64,000 nucleotides of DNA from Trueperella pyogenes. GTDB taxonomy: Bacteria > Actinomycetota > Actinomycetes > Actinomycetales > Actinomycetaceae. The first letter of the stretch is position 1. Each line of letters starts with the position of its first letter. The notes beneath the pieces are model-generated. The model saw only the letters and a list, made by a program, of their open reading frames with translations. It was not told the origin of the DNA and searched no databases. Of the stretch, positions 1-8,040 are shown piece after piece. The position numbers were made by a program, and so were the translations under genes. The stretch is from NCBI RefSeq assembly GCF_001070855.1, contig NZ_JVLH01000006.1:186001-250000 (forward strand), given 5' to 3'.

Positions 1-85
1 CGTAGAAATGGGTCTATGCGCACAACCTCGCGATCTTCTCTTCTACGACGAGGAGCAGGTCCCCAGGTGCGAAAGAGTCTAAGCC

Positions 86-871
86 ATGTCCGAAATTCAA
101 TCGCCTCACCCCGACGCTGGAGTGTTCGCACACCGGAGCGCGATACAGTCGCCGGCTCCAACACTACTTTCGCGCACCGAAACAACGATGGAAGCGATCG
201 AACAGTACATCGTCGCTAATCACTTACAACCCGGAGATCCTCTTCCCACAGAATCAGCTCTATGCGATTCGCTAGGTGTATCACGTTCATCAGTACGCGA
301 GGCACTGCGCCAGCTCAAGGCGCTTGAGATTGTGGATGTCCAGCAAGGTCGCGGTGCTTTCGTCGGAGATATGACACTTCGCCCCTTGATCAAAACCGTT
401 TTCCTTCGCTCCTCTACCGCTCCTGATTCTGCCGAGGCCTTGTCCCAGGTTTTGCGGGTCCGCCAAGTTTTGGATCTAGGTTTGGCAAGCGAGGCAATCC
501 AGGCACTTCAAGGCACGCACGATGATCATCTTCATGAACTAGTCGACCAGATGATCTCGAAGGCTCAGCGCAGCGAGTTCTTCATGGACGAAGACATTGA
601 ATTTCACACCGCGCTCTTGAAGAAGATCAATAACCCCCTTGCCGAGCAGCTGGTGAATGCCATGTGGATGATTCACATGATGGCGCTCCCACAGATCCAT
701 CGAGGTTTTGAAGGGCTTCCGGAAACTGCTCGCGCCCACGAGGCCATGCTGGTCAGTGCAGAAAACGGCGATCTTGAGGGATACCGTCGTGCTGTCTTCG
801 CACACTACGATCCACTGAACCAGGCCTTGGGTTCTTTGTCGCAAGAAGAAGCCTCATCCACTGATAAATGA
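86..871 (+). CDS. FadR-type GntR transcriptional regulator
   Basis: GntR-family DNA-binding repressor with a FadR/FCD-type effector domain. A winged helix-turn-helix covers roughly residues 33-95 (TESALCDSLGVSRSSVREAL is the recognition region). An all-helical FCD-like domain follows to about residue 245, and its conserved acidic and histidine positions (DIEFHTAL and later HYD) would bind a metal and a carboxylate ligand. The ligand cannot be read from the sequence. It is monocistronic and convergent with hpf, separated by a strong hairpin. About 30 residues precede the HTH, so an internal start at Met35 (position 188) is possible. No clear Shine-Dalgarno sequence precedes either start. Family assignment is secure; the regulon is unknown. 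Confidence 0.88.
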   Translation: MSEIQSPHPDAGVFAHRSAIQSPAPTLLSRTETTMEAIEQYIVANHLQPGDPLPTESALCDSLGVSRSSVREALRQLKALEIVDVQQGRGAFVGDMTLRPLIKTVFLRSSTAPDSAEALSQVLRVRQVLDLGLASEAIQALQGTHDDHLHELVDQMISKAQRSEFFMDEDIEFHTALLKKINNPLAEQLVNAMWMIHMMALPQIHRGFEGLPETARAHEAMLVSAENGDLEGYRRAVFAHYDPLNQALGSLSQEEASSTDK

Positions 872-874
872 AAA

Positions 875-924
875 CTTGAGGGGTGTGGGGAGCCTACCGA
901 AGCAGGCTCCCCACACCCCTCAAG
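875..924. terminator. Bidirectional intrinsic terminator
   Basis: A perfect 21-bp inverted repeat (875-895 and 904-924) with an 8-nt loop lies between the convergent gntR-type gene and hpf. It is followed by TTTTATT on the plus strand and flanked by AAAA on the other side, so it can end transcription from both directions. It is the longest perfect hairpin I noticed in the window. Confidence 0.9.
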
Positions 925-932
925 TGCGCGTT

Positions 933-1589
933 TTATTCGCCAGTTTGGATAACTGTTGCATTCAGACGCAGAACACCATAGGTCCAGCCGTGGCGATGGT
1001 AGACGACGCAGGGCTGCATTGTTTCTTCATCAACAAAGAGGAAGAAGGGGTGCCCCACCAGTTCCATCTGATTCAATGCCTCGTCAACGCTCATAGGAAC
1101 CGTCTCATGAACCTTCTGGCGGACAATAATCGGACTATCTCCCAGCTGCTCCTCGCGAGCTTCGCCGACTTTCAGATCCCCCGCGCTCTTCAAGGACGTT
1201 GGAGCCCGTTCAACAAGCTCCGCTTCTTCCCCAACGCTTGCGGGAAGAACATCTAAATCGGGAGCCAGAATTTCTTCCGTGCGGTGGTGATCTTTCGCCC
1301 GATCACGCATACGACGAAGGCGCTCAAATAGCTTTCCAGCAGCAATATCAACCGCGGCGTAGCGGTCTGCAGATTCTGCCTCTGCTCGAATAATTGGGCC
1401 TTTGCCAAAGACTGTTAGTTCAATCCGCTCTGCTGTATCAGCCTGTCGCGGATTCTTCTGGTGGGTTAACTCAACATCAACCCTTTGGGCACGAGGATAA
1501 AACTGCGTAACCTTCGCAAGTTTTTCCTCGATGTATGCGCGGAAGTTCGGATGAATCTCTGCATTACGTGCAGCTACTGTGATGTCCAT
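933..1589 (-). CDS. hpf: Ribosome hibernation promoting factor, long form
   Basis: Long-form HPF, which dimerises 70S ribosomes into inactive 100S particles in stationary phase or stress. The protein is 218 aa. The N-terminal S30AE domain is residues 1-100 (MDITVAARNAEIHPNFRAYI start; IELTVFGKGPIIRAEAES). A charged linker follows, then a C-terminal dimerisation domain around residues 155-215 (PMSVDEALNQMELVGHPFF, VVYHRHGWTYGVLRL). I chose the ATG at 1589 because GGAGAGAA lies just upstream; an in-frame ATG 10 codons earlier has no such site and extends beyond the family's usual N-terminus. It lies downstream of comF in the same direction but has its own promoter-like region. Confidence 0.95.
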   Translation of the reverse strand: MDITVAARNAEIHPNFRAYIEEKLAKVTQFYPRAQRVDVELTHQKNPRQADTAERIELTVFGKGPIIRAEAESADRYAAVDIAAGKLFERLRRMRDRAKDHHRTEEILAPDLDVLPASVGEEAELVERAPTSLKSAGDLKVGEAREEQLGDSPIIVRQKVHETVPMSVDEALNQMELVGHPFFLFVDEETMQPCVVYHRHGWTYGVLRLNATVIQTGE

Positions 1590-1687
1590 ATTTCTCTCCA
1601 CATCATGAAATGCGACCACAGTCGCGATCGAAAACCCGGCGACGTCATTGCCCCGGAGTGTCTTGAACTACCACCCCCGATCAGCAT

Positions 1688-1746
1688 GTGATGGAAAACC
1701 ATCACTGGAAGAGATGCATCGAGTATAGCAGATAACGGTGATCTGC
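1688..1746 (-). promoter_or_regulatory. hpf promoter region with two inverted repeats
   Basis: On the minus strand a TATACT -10 hexamer lies at 1727-1722. An inverted repeat GCAGAT-N7-ATCTGC (1728-1746) sits directly upstream of it, in the spacer, where a repressor or activator could bind. In the presumed 5' UTR a second element, GTGATGG-AAAA-CCATCAC (1688-1705), can form a 7-bp hairpin. No convincing -35 was found. Position and composition fit a regulated hpf promoter, but this is inference. Confidence 0.4.
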
Positions 1747-1760
1747 ATCATAGAGCGACA

Positions 1761-2447
1761 CTATCGTCGCGCCCGCGCAATACACGCCCCTGCCACCCAG
1801 TTTTTTCCGCAAACACGGAATAATTCGCTCATCGTTCCACCCGTTGCAACAACATCGTCGACTGCCACAAGTCCCACATCCTGAGGAATGGGCATTGATA
1901 CGTACATGTGACCGCGCCGAGCTTCTCTGCGCTTTTCTGAGTTCTTTCCCGCCTGTGAAGAGACCCAGGGATCCAACCTGCAGATATCACGAACCACTAC
2001 CGGAACCGGCGCAGATAAACGAATTCCCTGAGCCACACCATCGGCAATATGGGAGGTTATGGGATGACCAAAGAAACGTCGTTTCCAACTGGATGGTGCA
2101 GGCACAATCCACAAACATGTATGGGGTTCACCCACCGCAAGCATCCCGCTCTTTCCCAGCGCATCGCCAATGCTTTTTCCGCATTCGAAAAGAAAAGGCG
2201 ATAGATCGACGCGCCCGGAGTGTTTTGCGGCCAAAATAATGGACCGCATAGATCCGGAGTATTCACTCAGCGACCACAGCGGATATTCTGCCCACCCCGA
2301 ATCGATAACTTCCCATGTCGGCACGAAGGAGCGTGATAACCCAAAACATTGGTCACACAAGGTCTGATCCCACGCGCCACAGCCAGCGCAACTACTGGGG
2401 ATACATAAACTGGCCAACTCCCGCGCGGCCTCGTGAAAAACTCCCAT
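1761..2447 (-). CDS. comF: ComF family phosphoribosyltransferase-like protein
   Basis: ComFC-like protein of 228 aa, associated with natural-competence DNA uptake in other bacteria. The N-terminus carries a four-cysteine zinc-ribbon pattern (CAGC at about residues 20-23, then CDQC), and the C-terminus carries the PRPP-binding loop of type I phosphoribosyltransferases (VGLVAVDDVVATGGTM, about residues 192-207). It lies between lpqB and hpf, the usual actinobacterial order. comEC and comEA occur elsewhere in this window. No good ribosome-binding site was seen before the ATG at 2447, so the start is less certain than the family. Confidence 0.85.
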   Translation of the reverse strand: MGVFHEAARELASLCIPSSCAGCGAWDQTLCDQCFGLSRSFVPTWEVIDSGWAEYPLWSLSEYSGSMRSIILAAKHSGRVDLSPFLFECGKSIGDALGKSGMLAVGEPHTCLWIVPAPSSWKRRFFGHPITSHIADGVAQGIRLSAPVPVVVRDICRLDPWVSSQAGKNSEKRREARRGHMYVSMPIPQDVGLVAVDDVVATGGTMSELFRVCGKNWVAGACIARARR

Positions 2448-2512
2448 ACAGGAAGATCAGCACGAAAAGAAAGCACACGCAGACCGCATAGGCAATCTGT
2501 GGAGAAAACGAT

Positions 2513-4204
2513 TCAGCCAGGGAAGTTCACGTCGCGAAGGTTCCCTTCAAGAGACTGCCATAGCGCCCCGGAACGAACCTGATAATTGCCGTCTTTCCCG
2601 CGGATCACCATCGTCGTTGAAGAGGAGCCTGCACTCAGTCGCTGAGTCCCAGTGGGAAGAGCAAGAACCGAGGGAAAACCACCGACAGGCACGGTCACCA
2701 AAGAAACTTCGTCCACCTGATCATTACCTACGCGAAGCCCCCCTTGACGCACGGCAACAACCGTAGAACGCCCTGCCCACGACACATCATCGACACCGGT
2801 AGACAAACCAGCCAGGGGTTCGGGGTCAGTGAGCGCGATCGGCTCACCACTGCCTCGGCGCTCAATTCCGGCAATCCAGGCACTCGTGGAGCCACCCACC
2901 TGGCGGAGTAAAAGTGCACGCGCGCCATCGGGAGAGATCCTCACGGCACTCACACCGCTCAGGGATTGATTTTCCGAGGCAATCGGCAAGTTCTGCCCAT
3001 CAATTCGCGAGGCCCTCAGGTTGCCTCCCCGAGGAATGTCCCACACCCATCCGAAACGATCGATAGAAGGCGAATACTGCCCTTCTGACCCATCCACTAC
3101 CCGCGTTGCGTTGGTTGAGGAATCGACCAAAATAAGACGATCGTCCTCACGCCAAGCTAGCAAGGATGAAGAAACTGGAGACACCGCCGGAAGCGAGGCA
3201 GATGGCGAAGGGGCAATGGGAAGAACCCGGGTCGAAACACTACGCCCGTCAATTCGAACCAAACCATTCGAGTTGAAAGCAACCGCTGAATCAAGATCAA
3301 AGGACGGCTGAGAAGGAAGCCCCGAGGAAGGAAGAACCTCTCCCCCGACATTAATCTCGACAGAATTCACGCGACCCGAGCGCTGGAGGGTTTGGGAAAT
3401 CTCCCACGCCATCAACTGCTTCCCGCGGTCATCGCTGGGAAGCGTTCCGTTCAAAGACACCTTGGCAACGTGGTCGGAGAGCTCGATACCACCCGCTGAA
3501 ATCGAGGTGCCCGAAGGGATTGCATTCACTAGGGCATCGGAGAGATGTGACTGGGGGCCAGCGATGAGTCCCTCGAGCATATGGGTTTCGACCCGGCGCG
3601 TGGGATACCAGCGCGGATCAGCAATCAGAGAATCGCCGGTCGCTGAAAGAAACATCAGCGAAACAAGCTCGTGCGAGGCCGTAAATGATGCCTGAGAAAC
3701 AACGACCCCATCCGCAGGCGCATCAATACGCCACTGGCCATTCTCACGAACCAGGTGGAAGCGCGCTTCAAGTGAGGAAGTTTCTGCCGGGGAAAGGACA
3801 CCATTTTGGTCAACAGAGCCCACGCCGGTGGCCGTGATCGATGCATTCAGAGTGTCCGTTTTCGAAGGGTCAAAAGAGTAAGACACCTTCGGCGTTGAAT
3901 CCGTCGAATAAATCGTCACTAACTTATGCGGGTCCCAGGTCTGCGCGGAGGAGCTGGTTAAGAAAAGACGCGCGGTTGCGTAGTCGTCTGAAGCTCCCGC
4001 GGCACAGGCCAAGAGAAAACTGCTGAGCAAGCTTTCCGGATCCGCATCAGCCACAGGACCACCCGCTGCCAAATCAACCGGCTGAGCATTGGGGGCATCG
4101 ACATCAAAAGGCGAAGGTGAGGAGGAAGTTGGCAAAGAAGTGCAGGCAGCCAGAGAAAGGCTGCTGAGAATAGCCACTACAGCAAGATACAGTCGCTGAT
4201 TCAT
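2513..4204 (-). CDS. lpqB: LpqB lipoprotein, partner of MtrAB
   Basis: Secreted lipoprotein (563 aa) that modulates MtrB signalling in actinobacteria. The signal peptide ends in a lipobox (SLSLAAC, Cys21). A GerMN-type domain follows around residues 195-300 (THMLEGLIAGPQSHLSDAL, VAKVSLNGTL), then a C-terminal beta-propeller region of about 300 residues rich in short strands (FGWVWDIPRGGNL, VRISPDGARALLLRQ). The start at 4204 was chosen over an ATG six codons upstream because AAGGAG sits 5 nt before it and the gap to mtrB becomes 2 nt; the longer form would overlap mtrB. It is the third gene of mtrA-mtrB-lpqB and probably translationally coupled. Confidence 0.93.
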   Translation of the reverse strand: MNQRLYLAVVAILSSLSLAACTSLPTSSSPSPFDVDAPNAQPVDLAAGGPVADADPESLLSSFLLACAAGASDDYATARLFLTSSSAQTWDPHKLVTIYSTDSTPKVSYSFDPSKTDTLNASITATGVGSVDQNGVLSPAETSSLEARFHLVRENGQWRIDAPADGVVVSQASFTASHELVSLMFLSATGDSLIADPRWYPTRRVETHMLEGLIAGPQSHLSDALVNAIPSGTSISAGGIELSDHVAKVSLNGTLPSDDRGKQLMAWEISQTLQRSGRVNSVEINVGGEVLPSSGLPSQPSFDLDSAVAFNSNGLVRIDGRSVSTRVLPIAPSPSASLPAVSPVSSSLLAWREDDRLILVDSSTNATRVVDGSEGQYSPSIDRFGWVWDIPRGGNLRASRIDGQNLPIASENQSLSGVSAVRISPDGARALLLRQVGGSTSAWIAGIERRGSGEPIALTDPEPLAGLSTGVDDVSWAGRSTVVAVRQGGLRVGNDQVDEVSLVTVPVGGFPSVLALPTGTQRLSAGSSSTTMVIRGKDGNYQVRSGALWQSLEGNLRDVNFPG

Positions 4205-4206
4205 CT

Positions 4207-5907
4207 TCACTCCTTTTCCCACAGTTCTAAGGGATCGCTTGAAATCGCTGTCCCGACTTTCTTGGGAAGCGTCATCATGAAAGAGGATCCGACTCCGATC
4301 TCACCCCACGCAGTTAATGTTCCTCCGTGAAGAACAACATCTTCCAAGGAAATGGCCAACCCAAGACCTGTTCCTCCAGTGGTTCGTGTTCGCGCAGGAT
4401 CCGCACGATAAAAGCGGTCAAAAACTCGCTCAACCGTTGCCGGTTCCATGCCAACGCCATGGTCACGTACGCGTACCGCGACAGCGGTTTCATTCGAAGC
4501 AATGGTCACAACAACTGGTCGAGATTCTGCGTGTTCATAAGCGTTCACCAAGAGATTGCGAATGACACGCTCAATACGTCGATCATCAATTTCTGCTGTG
4601 CAATTATGCGTCGGCGCATTGACAATAACCTCGACTCCCAAGCGCTGCGCAAGCTCACTGTTTGCGTTAACAACGCGCGTGACCAAGCCTCGAAGATCAA
4701 TGCTTTCCGCAGCGAGGTCGACAGATTGCGCATCGTGACGCGAGATCTCTAGGAGATCAGCCAGCATGGAATCGAAGCGCTCAACCTGTTCATGAAGCAG
4801 TTCTGCACTCCGAGTGGTCACGGGATCAAAATTCTTACGTTGATCCCAGATCATTTCTTCCGCCATACGAATGGTCGTCAGCGGCGTACGGAGTTCATGA
4901 GAGACATCAGAGACGAAGCGCTGCTGGAGCCGAGAGAGCTCGTCATATTCATCAATTTTCTTCTCAAGCGATTCGGCCATGTTATTGAAGGCACGCCCAA
5001 GATTTGCCATCTCATCGCTACCGCGGGCATCACTGCTGTCAATTCGAACATCTAGATTTCCCTCAGCAAGCTTTCCTGCCGCTGTTGCAGTACGACGCAC
5101 CGGTCCCAAGATGTGATAGATCAAGATGAAGGTGATGATCGGAATCAACAGCAAGAACGGAATCCCGGCAAAGATCAAGATTCCCATGACGGTGTCAATG
5201 CGTTCTTGGTCTGCTTGAAGCGAATAAACGATATACAGCTGGTGGGTTCCTGCTCGCGGTACCTGAACGTTTCTCCCCACAAGGATTGCAGGTACTCGCT
5301 GGTTCGCATCACGCGCGGAAGGAATTGAGACTGATTGCCATTGGGGATCCGTTGATCCTGCTACGGCATTTTTCATCTCTTCACTAATGACACCTAAGAC
5401 CGTGGGGTCAACAATCTCATTGATCCGAAGTGATTGCGATTGCGATTGCGATTGCGAGCGCAAGAGCAGAACAGAAACCGCCCCAGTACCCGAGGCAGAA
5501 ACACGTAAGGAGGTTGCAAGCTGTCGGGTTGATTCTTGGATCTGATCGGGAGTGCTGGCTGTTGACTGGTCGAAAACCGATTGCGCAGTTGAAAAACGCA
5601 AAGCCGCATCTGAAAGTACTGCGGTTCGTCGAGATTCAAAAACGCTACTGCGCAGTTGAGTCGCAACAATTGTTCCCGCAATAAGGATGAGCACCATCGA
5701 CACCGCAGCGAGGTAGGAAGCCGCACGCAAAGAAGCGGAATTACGAATTGCTCTTAGAGCTTCCCACTGAGAAATACGTTCCCAACCACGCCACTGTCGA
5801 AGAGGCCGGAATAGCCGTTGAAGAAAAAGAAGTATGCGCTCCAGTGGCGCAACATGAGACTCAGGAACAGGGGGCGTCGAGAGCACTCCCCCATCTCCAC
5901 CTATCAT
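4207..5907 (-). CDS. mtrB: MtrB sensor histidine kinase
   Basis: Membrane sensor kinase (566 aa) of the MtrAB system, which controls cell-wall metabolism and division in actinobacteria. Order: cytoplasmic N-terminus, TM1 (about 62-83), extracytoplasmic sensor (about 85-238), TM2 (about 240-268), HAMP (about 268-320), HisKA with phospho-acceptor His337 in FVSDVSHELRTPL, and HATPase_c with N box (RVIRNLLVNAYEH), G1 (VRDHGVGM) and G2 (TGGTGLGLAI). All catalytic motifs are intact. Its start codon overlaps the mtrA stop as ATGA. The sensor domain contains a perfect Ser-Gln repeat (residues 151-159) encoded by a hexanucleotide repeat, unusual for this family and possibly length-variable. Confidence 0.95.
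   Translation of the reverse strand: MIGGDGGVLSTPPVPESHVAPLERILLFLQRLFRPLRQWRGWERISQWEALRAIRNSASLRAASYLAAVSMVLILIAGTIVATQLRSSVFESRRTAVLSDAALRFSTAQSVFDQSTASTPDQIQESTRQLATSLRVSASGTGAVSVLLLRSQSQSQSQSLRINEIVDPTVLGVISEEMKNAVAGSTDPQWQSVSIPSARDANQRVPAILVGRNVQVPRAGTHQLYIVYSLQADQERIDTVMGILIFAGIPFLLLIPIITFILIYHILGPVRRTATAAGKLAEGNLDVRIDSSDARGSDEMANLGRAFNNMAESLEKKIDEYDELSRLQQRFVSDVSHELRTPLTTIRMAEEMIWDQRKNFDPVTTRSAELLHEQVERFDSMLADLLEISRHDAQSVDLAAESIDLRGLVTRVVNANSELAQRLGVEVIVNAPTHNCTAEIDDRRIERVIRNLLVNAYEHAESRPVVVTIASNETAVAVRVRDHGVGMEPATVERVFDRFYRADPARTRTTGGTGLGLAISLEDVVLHGGTLTAWGEIGVGSSFMMTLPKKVGTAISSDPLELWEKE
5432..5455. repeat. Hexanucleotide tandem repeat (GATTGC)4 inside mtrB
   Basis: Four perfect GATTGC units encode Ser-Gln repeats (residues 151-158) in the extracytoplasmic sensor domain of MtrB. 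Because the unit is 6 nt, slippage would change protein length by two residues without breaking the frame. Confidence 0.9.
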
Positions 5908-6587
5908 GACGAGGCGTTGCCGGCGCGGTAGCCTACTCCGCGGACAGTCACAACGACCTCGGGATTATCCGGATCGCGCTCAACTTTTGAACGTAGACGC
6001 TGGACATGGACATTCACCAAGCGAGTGTCTGCAGCGTGGCGGTAACCCCATACAGATTCAAGCAACTCTTCGCGGGAGAATACCTTCCACGGGGAACGCG
6101 CAAGAGTCACGAGCAGATCGAATTCAAGTGGTGTCAAAGGCAATTCTTGGCCACCACGATGCACGCTATGACCTTGAACATCGATGACAAGATCCCCAAG
6201 ACGAACCAGCTCTTCACCACTGTCATCTCGCCCTCGCAGTCGCGCTCGAACACGCGCGACTAGTTCTTTGGGCTTGAAAGGTTTAGGAACGTAGTCGTCT
6301 GCCCCGGCTTCAAGACCGGCGACGACATCTGTTGTATCTGATCGAGCAGTCAGCATCACAATAGGCACGTCGGATTCTCGGCGAATCTGACGGCAGATTT
6401 CAATCCCATCGACGTTTGGAAGCATGAGGTCCAGAAGGACAAGATCCGGTGAAACTTCATGGAAAACATCAAGGGCTTGCGCTCCATCTGCACAATCAGC
6501 AACCTCGAAACCTTCAGCATGAAGCATGATTCCGATCATTTCGGAAAGCGCGACATCGTCGTCAACGACCAGGATCCGTGAACTCAT
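5904..6587 (-). CDS. mtrA: MtrA response regulator (OmpR family)
   Basis: DNA-binding response regulator of 227 aa paired with MtrB. The receiver domain (1-120) has the acidic pair D9-D11, phospho-acceptor Asp53 (LVLLDLMLPNVDG), Thr in VMLTARSD and Lys in VPKPFKPKEL. A winged-helix Trans_reg_C domain occupies about 130-225 (LTPLEFDLLVTLARSPWKVF, RLVNVHVQRLRSKVE, VRGVGYRAG). It is the first gene of the mtrA-mtrB-lpqB operon. The ATG lies 6 nt after a -10-like CACAAT with no Shine-Dalgarno sequence, so the transcript is probably leaderless. Confidence 0.96.
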   Translation of the reverse strand: MSSRILVVDDDVALSEMIGIMLHAEGFEVADCADGAQALDVFHEVSPDLVLLDLMLPNVDGIEICRQIRRESDVPIVMLTARSDTTDVVAGLEAGADDYVPKPFKPKELVARVRARLRGRDDSGEELVRLGDLVIDVQGHSVHRGGQELPLTPLEFDLLVTLARSPWKVFSREELLESVWGYRHAADTRLVNVHVQRLRSKVERDPDNPEVVVTVRGVGYRAGNASS

Positions 6588-6593
6588 GTAACG

Positions 6594-6623
6594 ATTGTGT
6601 CACGAAACTGACAGGTGTGTCGA
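6594..6623 (-). promoter_or_regulatory. Leaderless mtrA promoter
   Basis: On the minus strand: -35 TCGACA (6623-6618), an 18-nt spacer, -10 CACAAT (6599-6594), then 6 nt (CGTTAC) and the mtrA ATG. The 6 nt between -10 and ATG hold GTAACG on the plus strand; GTAAC-type motifs are known MtrA-binding elements in other actinobacteria, but a single copy is weak evidence for autoregulation. Confidence 0.5.
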
Positions 6624-6688
6624 AAAGACGCGGCGAATTTTATCAACATAAGAAACGCTGAAGACTCGCTGACTACTTCCTCAGTTCT

Positions 6689-6717
6689 TTCTGATTAGTT
6701 GAATGCATGGCACAATA
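6689..6717 (+). promoter_or_regulatory. Candidate promoter of the 6.7-12.1 kb operon
   Basis: TTTCTG (6689-6694), a 17-nt spacer and CACAAT (6712-6717) give a plausible promoter with a leader of about 30 nt. That leader contains the 10-bp palindrome GACACGTGTC (6726-6735) and the ribosome-binding site GGAG before the ATG at 6754. The same CACAAT -10 is proposed for mtrA. Inferred from sequence only. Confidence 0.35.
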
Positions 6718-6753
6718 TTCAGGAAGACACGTGTCACCTATATAGGAGTAATA

Positions 6754-8040
6754 ATGTCTGATCCTCAGGGCGTTCCCACGAATGATCCGTGGGCACCCCA
6801 GTCATCTTCTTCTCAGAATCCCTCCCAGGGCTCTGTTCCCTCAACACCCCAAGTTCCTCAGACTCCTCAGGCTCAGCAGCCTTGGGGAGCACCTGAGCAG
6901 CCCGCACAGCCCCAGCAGACTCAGCAGCCTTGGGGCGCACCTGAGCAGCCCGCACAGCCCCAGCAGGCTCAGCAGCCTTGGGGAGCACCCGAGCAGCCCG
7001 CACAGCCCCAGCAGCAGTGGGGCGCGGCGCCTCAGCCCGACGCCGCATGGCAGGGCACCCAGACTCAGGGCGGCACCGCATGGACCGTTGCGCAGCCCGG
7101 AATTATCCCGCTCCGTCCGCTAACCGTTGGCGAGCTCTTCAGTGGCGCCTTCCAGGCGGTTCGCGTCAACCCGCAAACCATGTTTGGTTTTGCCTTTGCG
7201 ATTATGGCGGTCGTCGGTCTCGTTCAGGCCTTCTTCGCTTCCTCTTCGACATCGTCACTGACGCGCGCACTGTCCTCCGGAGATGCCAACGATTTGGTCT
7301 ACTCGCTGGGCAGCAGCATGGGTTCCTTCGTAACAAGCGGACTTACCCTGCTCGCAACCGCGTTCCTCTCGGGCATGCTGGCACTGACAGTGTGGGATGC
7401 AGTCCTCGGACGCAAGTCTTCTCCCGCGGACGCATGGCACCGTTTCTCGCCGCGCTTCGTCCCGGTTCTTCTGGCAACCCTCCTCATCGGCATCATTGAA
7501 TTCGTGGCGATCGTGGTAGTCCTGCTGGTCTTCCTGATCCCCTTCATCCTTGTGGCTGTTAACGCAGCTTCGGCTCGCAGCTACGATTCTGCGAGTGCAA
7601 GCATTGGTGGAGCCTTATCGATCATCTTCCTCATGATCGTTGCCTTGATCGTGATCGCCTGCTTCTTGACTGTGAAGTTCGCATTCACTTCCAGTGCAGT
7701 CGTCCTTGAGGGACTCGGCCCGGTCGATGCCATGAAGCGTTCATGGTCACTGTCTAAGGGTTCCTTCTGGCGAATCCTGGGCCGCATCTGGCTCATCGGT
7801 ATCGTCACCGCTTTGATCACCTCAGTTCTGGGCGGCATCGTCGGTGCAATTCTGGGTGTTGGCGCCGCTGCAGCTGACTCGGTAGGTATGCTCGTCGCCT
7901 TCTCGGCCTTCTTGAGTGCACTACTGTCGGCAGTTGTAATCCCGGTTCAATCGTCCTTCTACACTCTGATGTACCTGGACGAGCGCATGCGCAAGGAGAA
8001 CCTTGCTCCCATGATTGCTCAGGAAGCTTCTCGCGCCTGA
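6754..8040 (+). CDS. Membrane protein with Pro/Gln repeat N-terminus
   Basis: Integral membrane protein of 428 aa. The first ~115 residues are cytoplasm-like and low complexity, with three copies of a 16-residue unit beginning QQPWGAPEQPAQPQQ. The rest has about six hydrophobic segments (TMFGFAFAIMAVVGLVQAFF, VPVLLATLLIGIIEFVAIVV and others). It also carries an amphipathic stretch VVLEGLGPVDAMKRSWSLSKGSFWRIL, typical of glycerophosphoryl-diester-phosphodiesterase-type membrane domain proteins. No catalytic domain is present. The start at 6754 follows GGAG at a 5-nt spacing; an in-frame ATG at 6703 lacks a site. It heads the operon with DUF4129, DUF4350, MoxR and DUF58, so a role in envelope stress or MoxR-assisted assembly is inferred, not shown. 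Confidence 0.82.
   Translation: MSDPQGVPTNDPWAPQSSSSQNPSQGSVPSTPQVPQTPQAQQPWGAPEQPAQPQQTQQPWGAPEQPAQPQQAQQPWGAPEQPAQPQQQWGAAPQPDAAWQGTQTQGGTAWTVAQPGIIPLRPLTVGELFSGAFQAVRVNPQTMFGFAFAIMAVVGLVQAFFASSSTSSLTRALSSGDANDLVYSLGSSMGSFVTSGLTLLATAFLSGMLALTVWDAVLGRKSSPADAWHRFSPRFVPVLLATLLIGIIEFVAIVVVLLVFLIPFILVAVNAASARSYDSASASIGGALSIIFLMIVALIVIACFLTVKFAFTSSAVVLEGLGPVDAMKRSWSLSKGSFWRILGRIWLIGIVTALITSVLGGIVGAILGVGAAAADSVGMLVAFSAFLSALLSAVVIPVQSSFYTLMYLDERMRKENLAPMIAQEASRA
6874..7017 (+). repeat. Three 48-bp tandem repeats, coding
   Basis: Three tandem copies of a 48-bp unit start at 6874, 6922 and 6970; the third diverges at its end. They encode QQPWGAPEQPAQPQQ plus one variable residue. Copies differ by only a few bases (for example GGGGAG/GGGGCG), which suggests recent expansion and likely copy-number variation between strains. 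Confidence 0.9.

Noticed and set aside
16-219. 67-codon ORF at the left edge
   Set aside because: Arg/Ser-rich, no start signal, overlaps the GntR gene out of frame.
6874-7017. CRISPR-like repetition
   Set aside because: The 48-bp units are contiguous with no unique spacers and are in-frame coding.
6734-7499. Several alternate-frame ORFs over the 48-bp repeats
   Set aside because: Tandem repeats keep all frames open; only the frame starting at 6754 has a ribosome-binding site and a membrane protein with family features.
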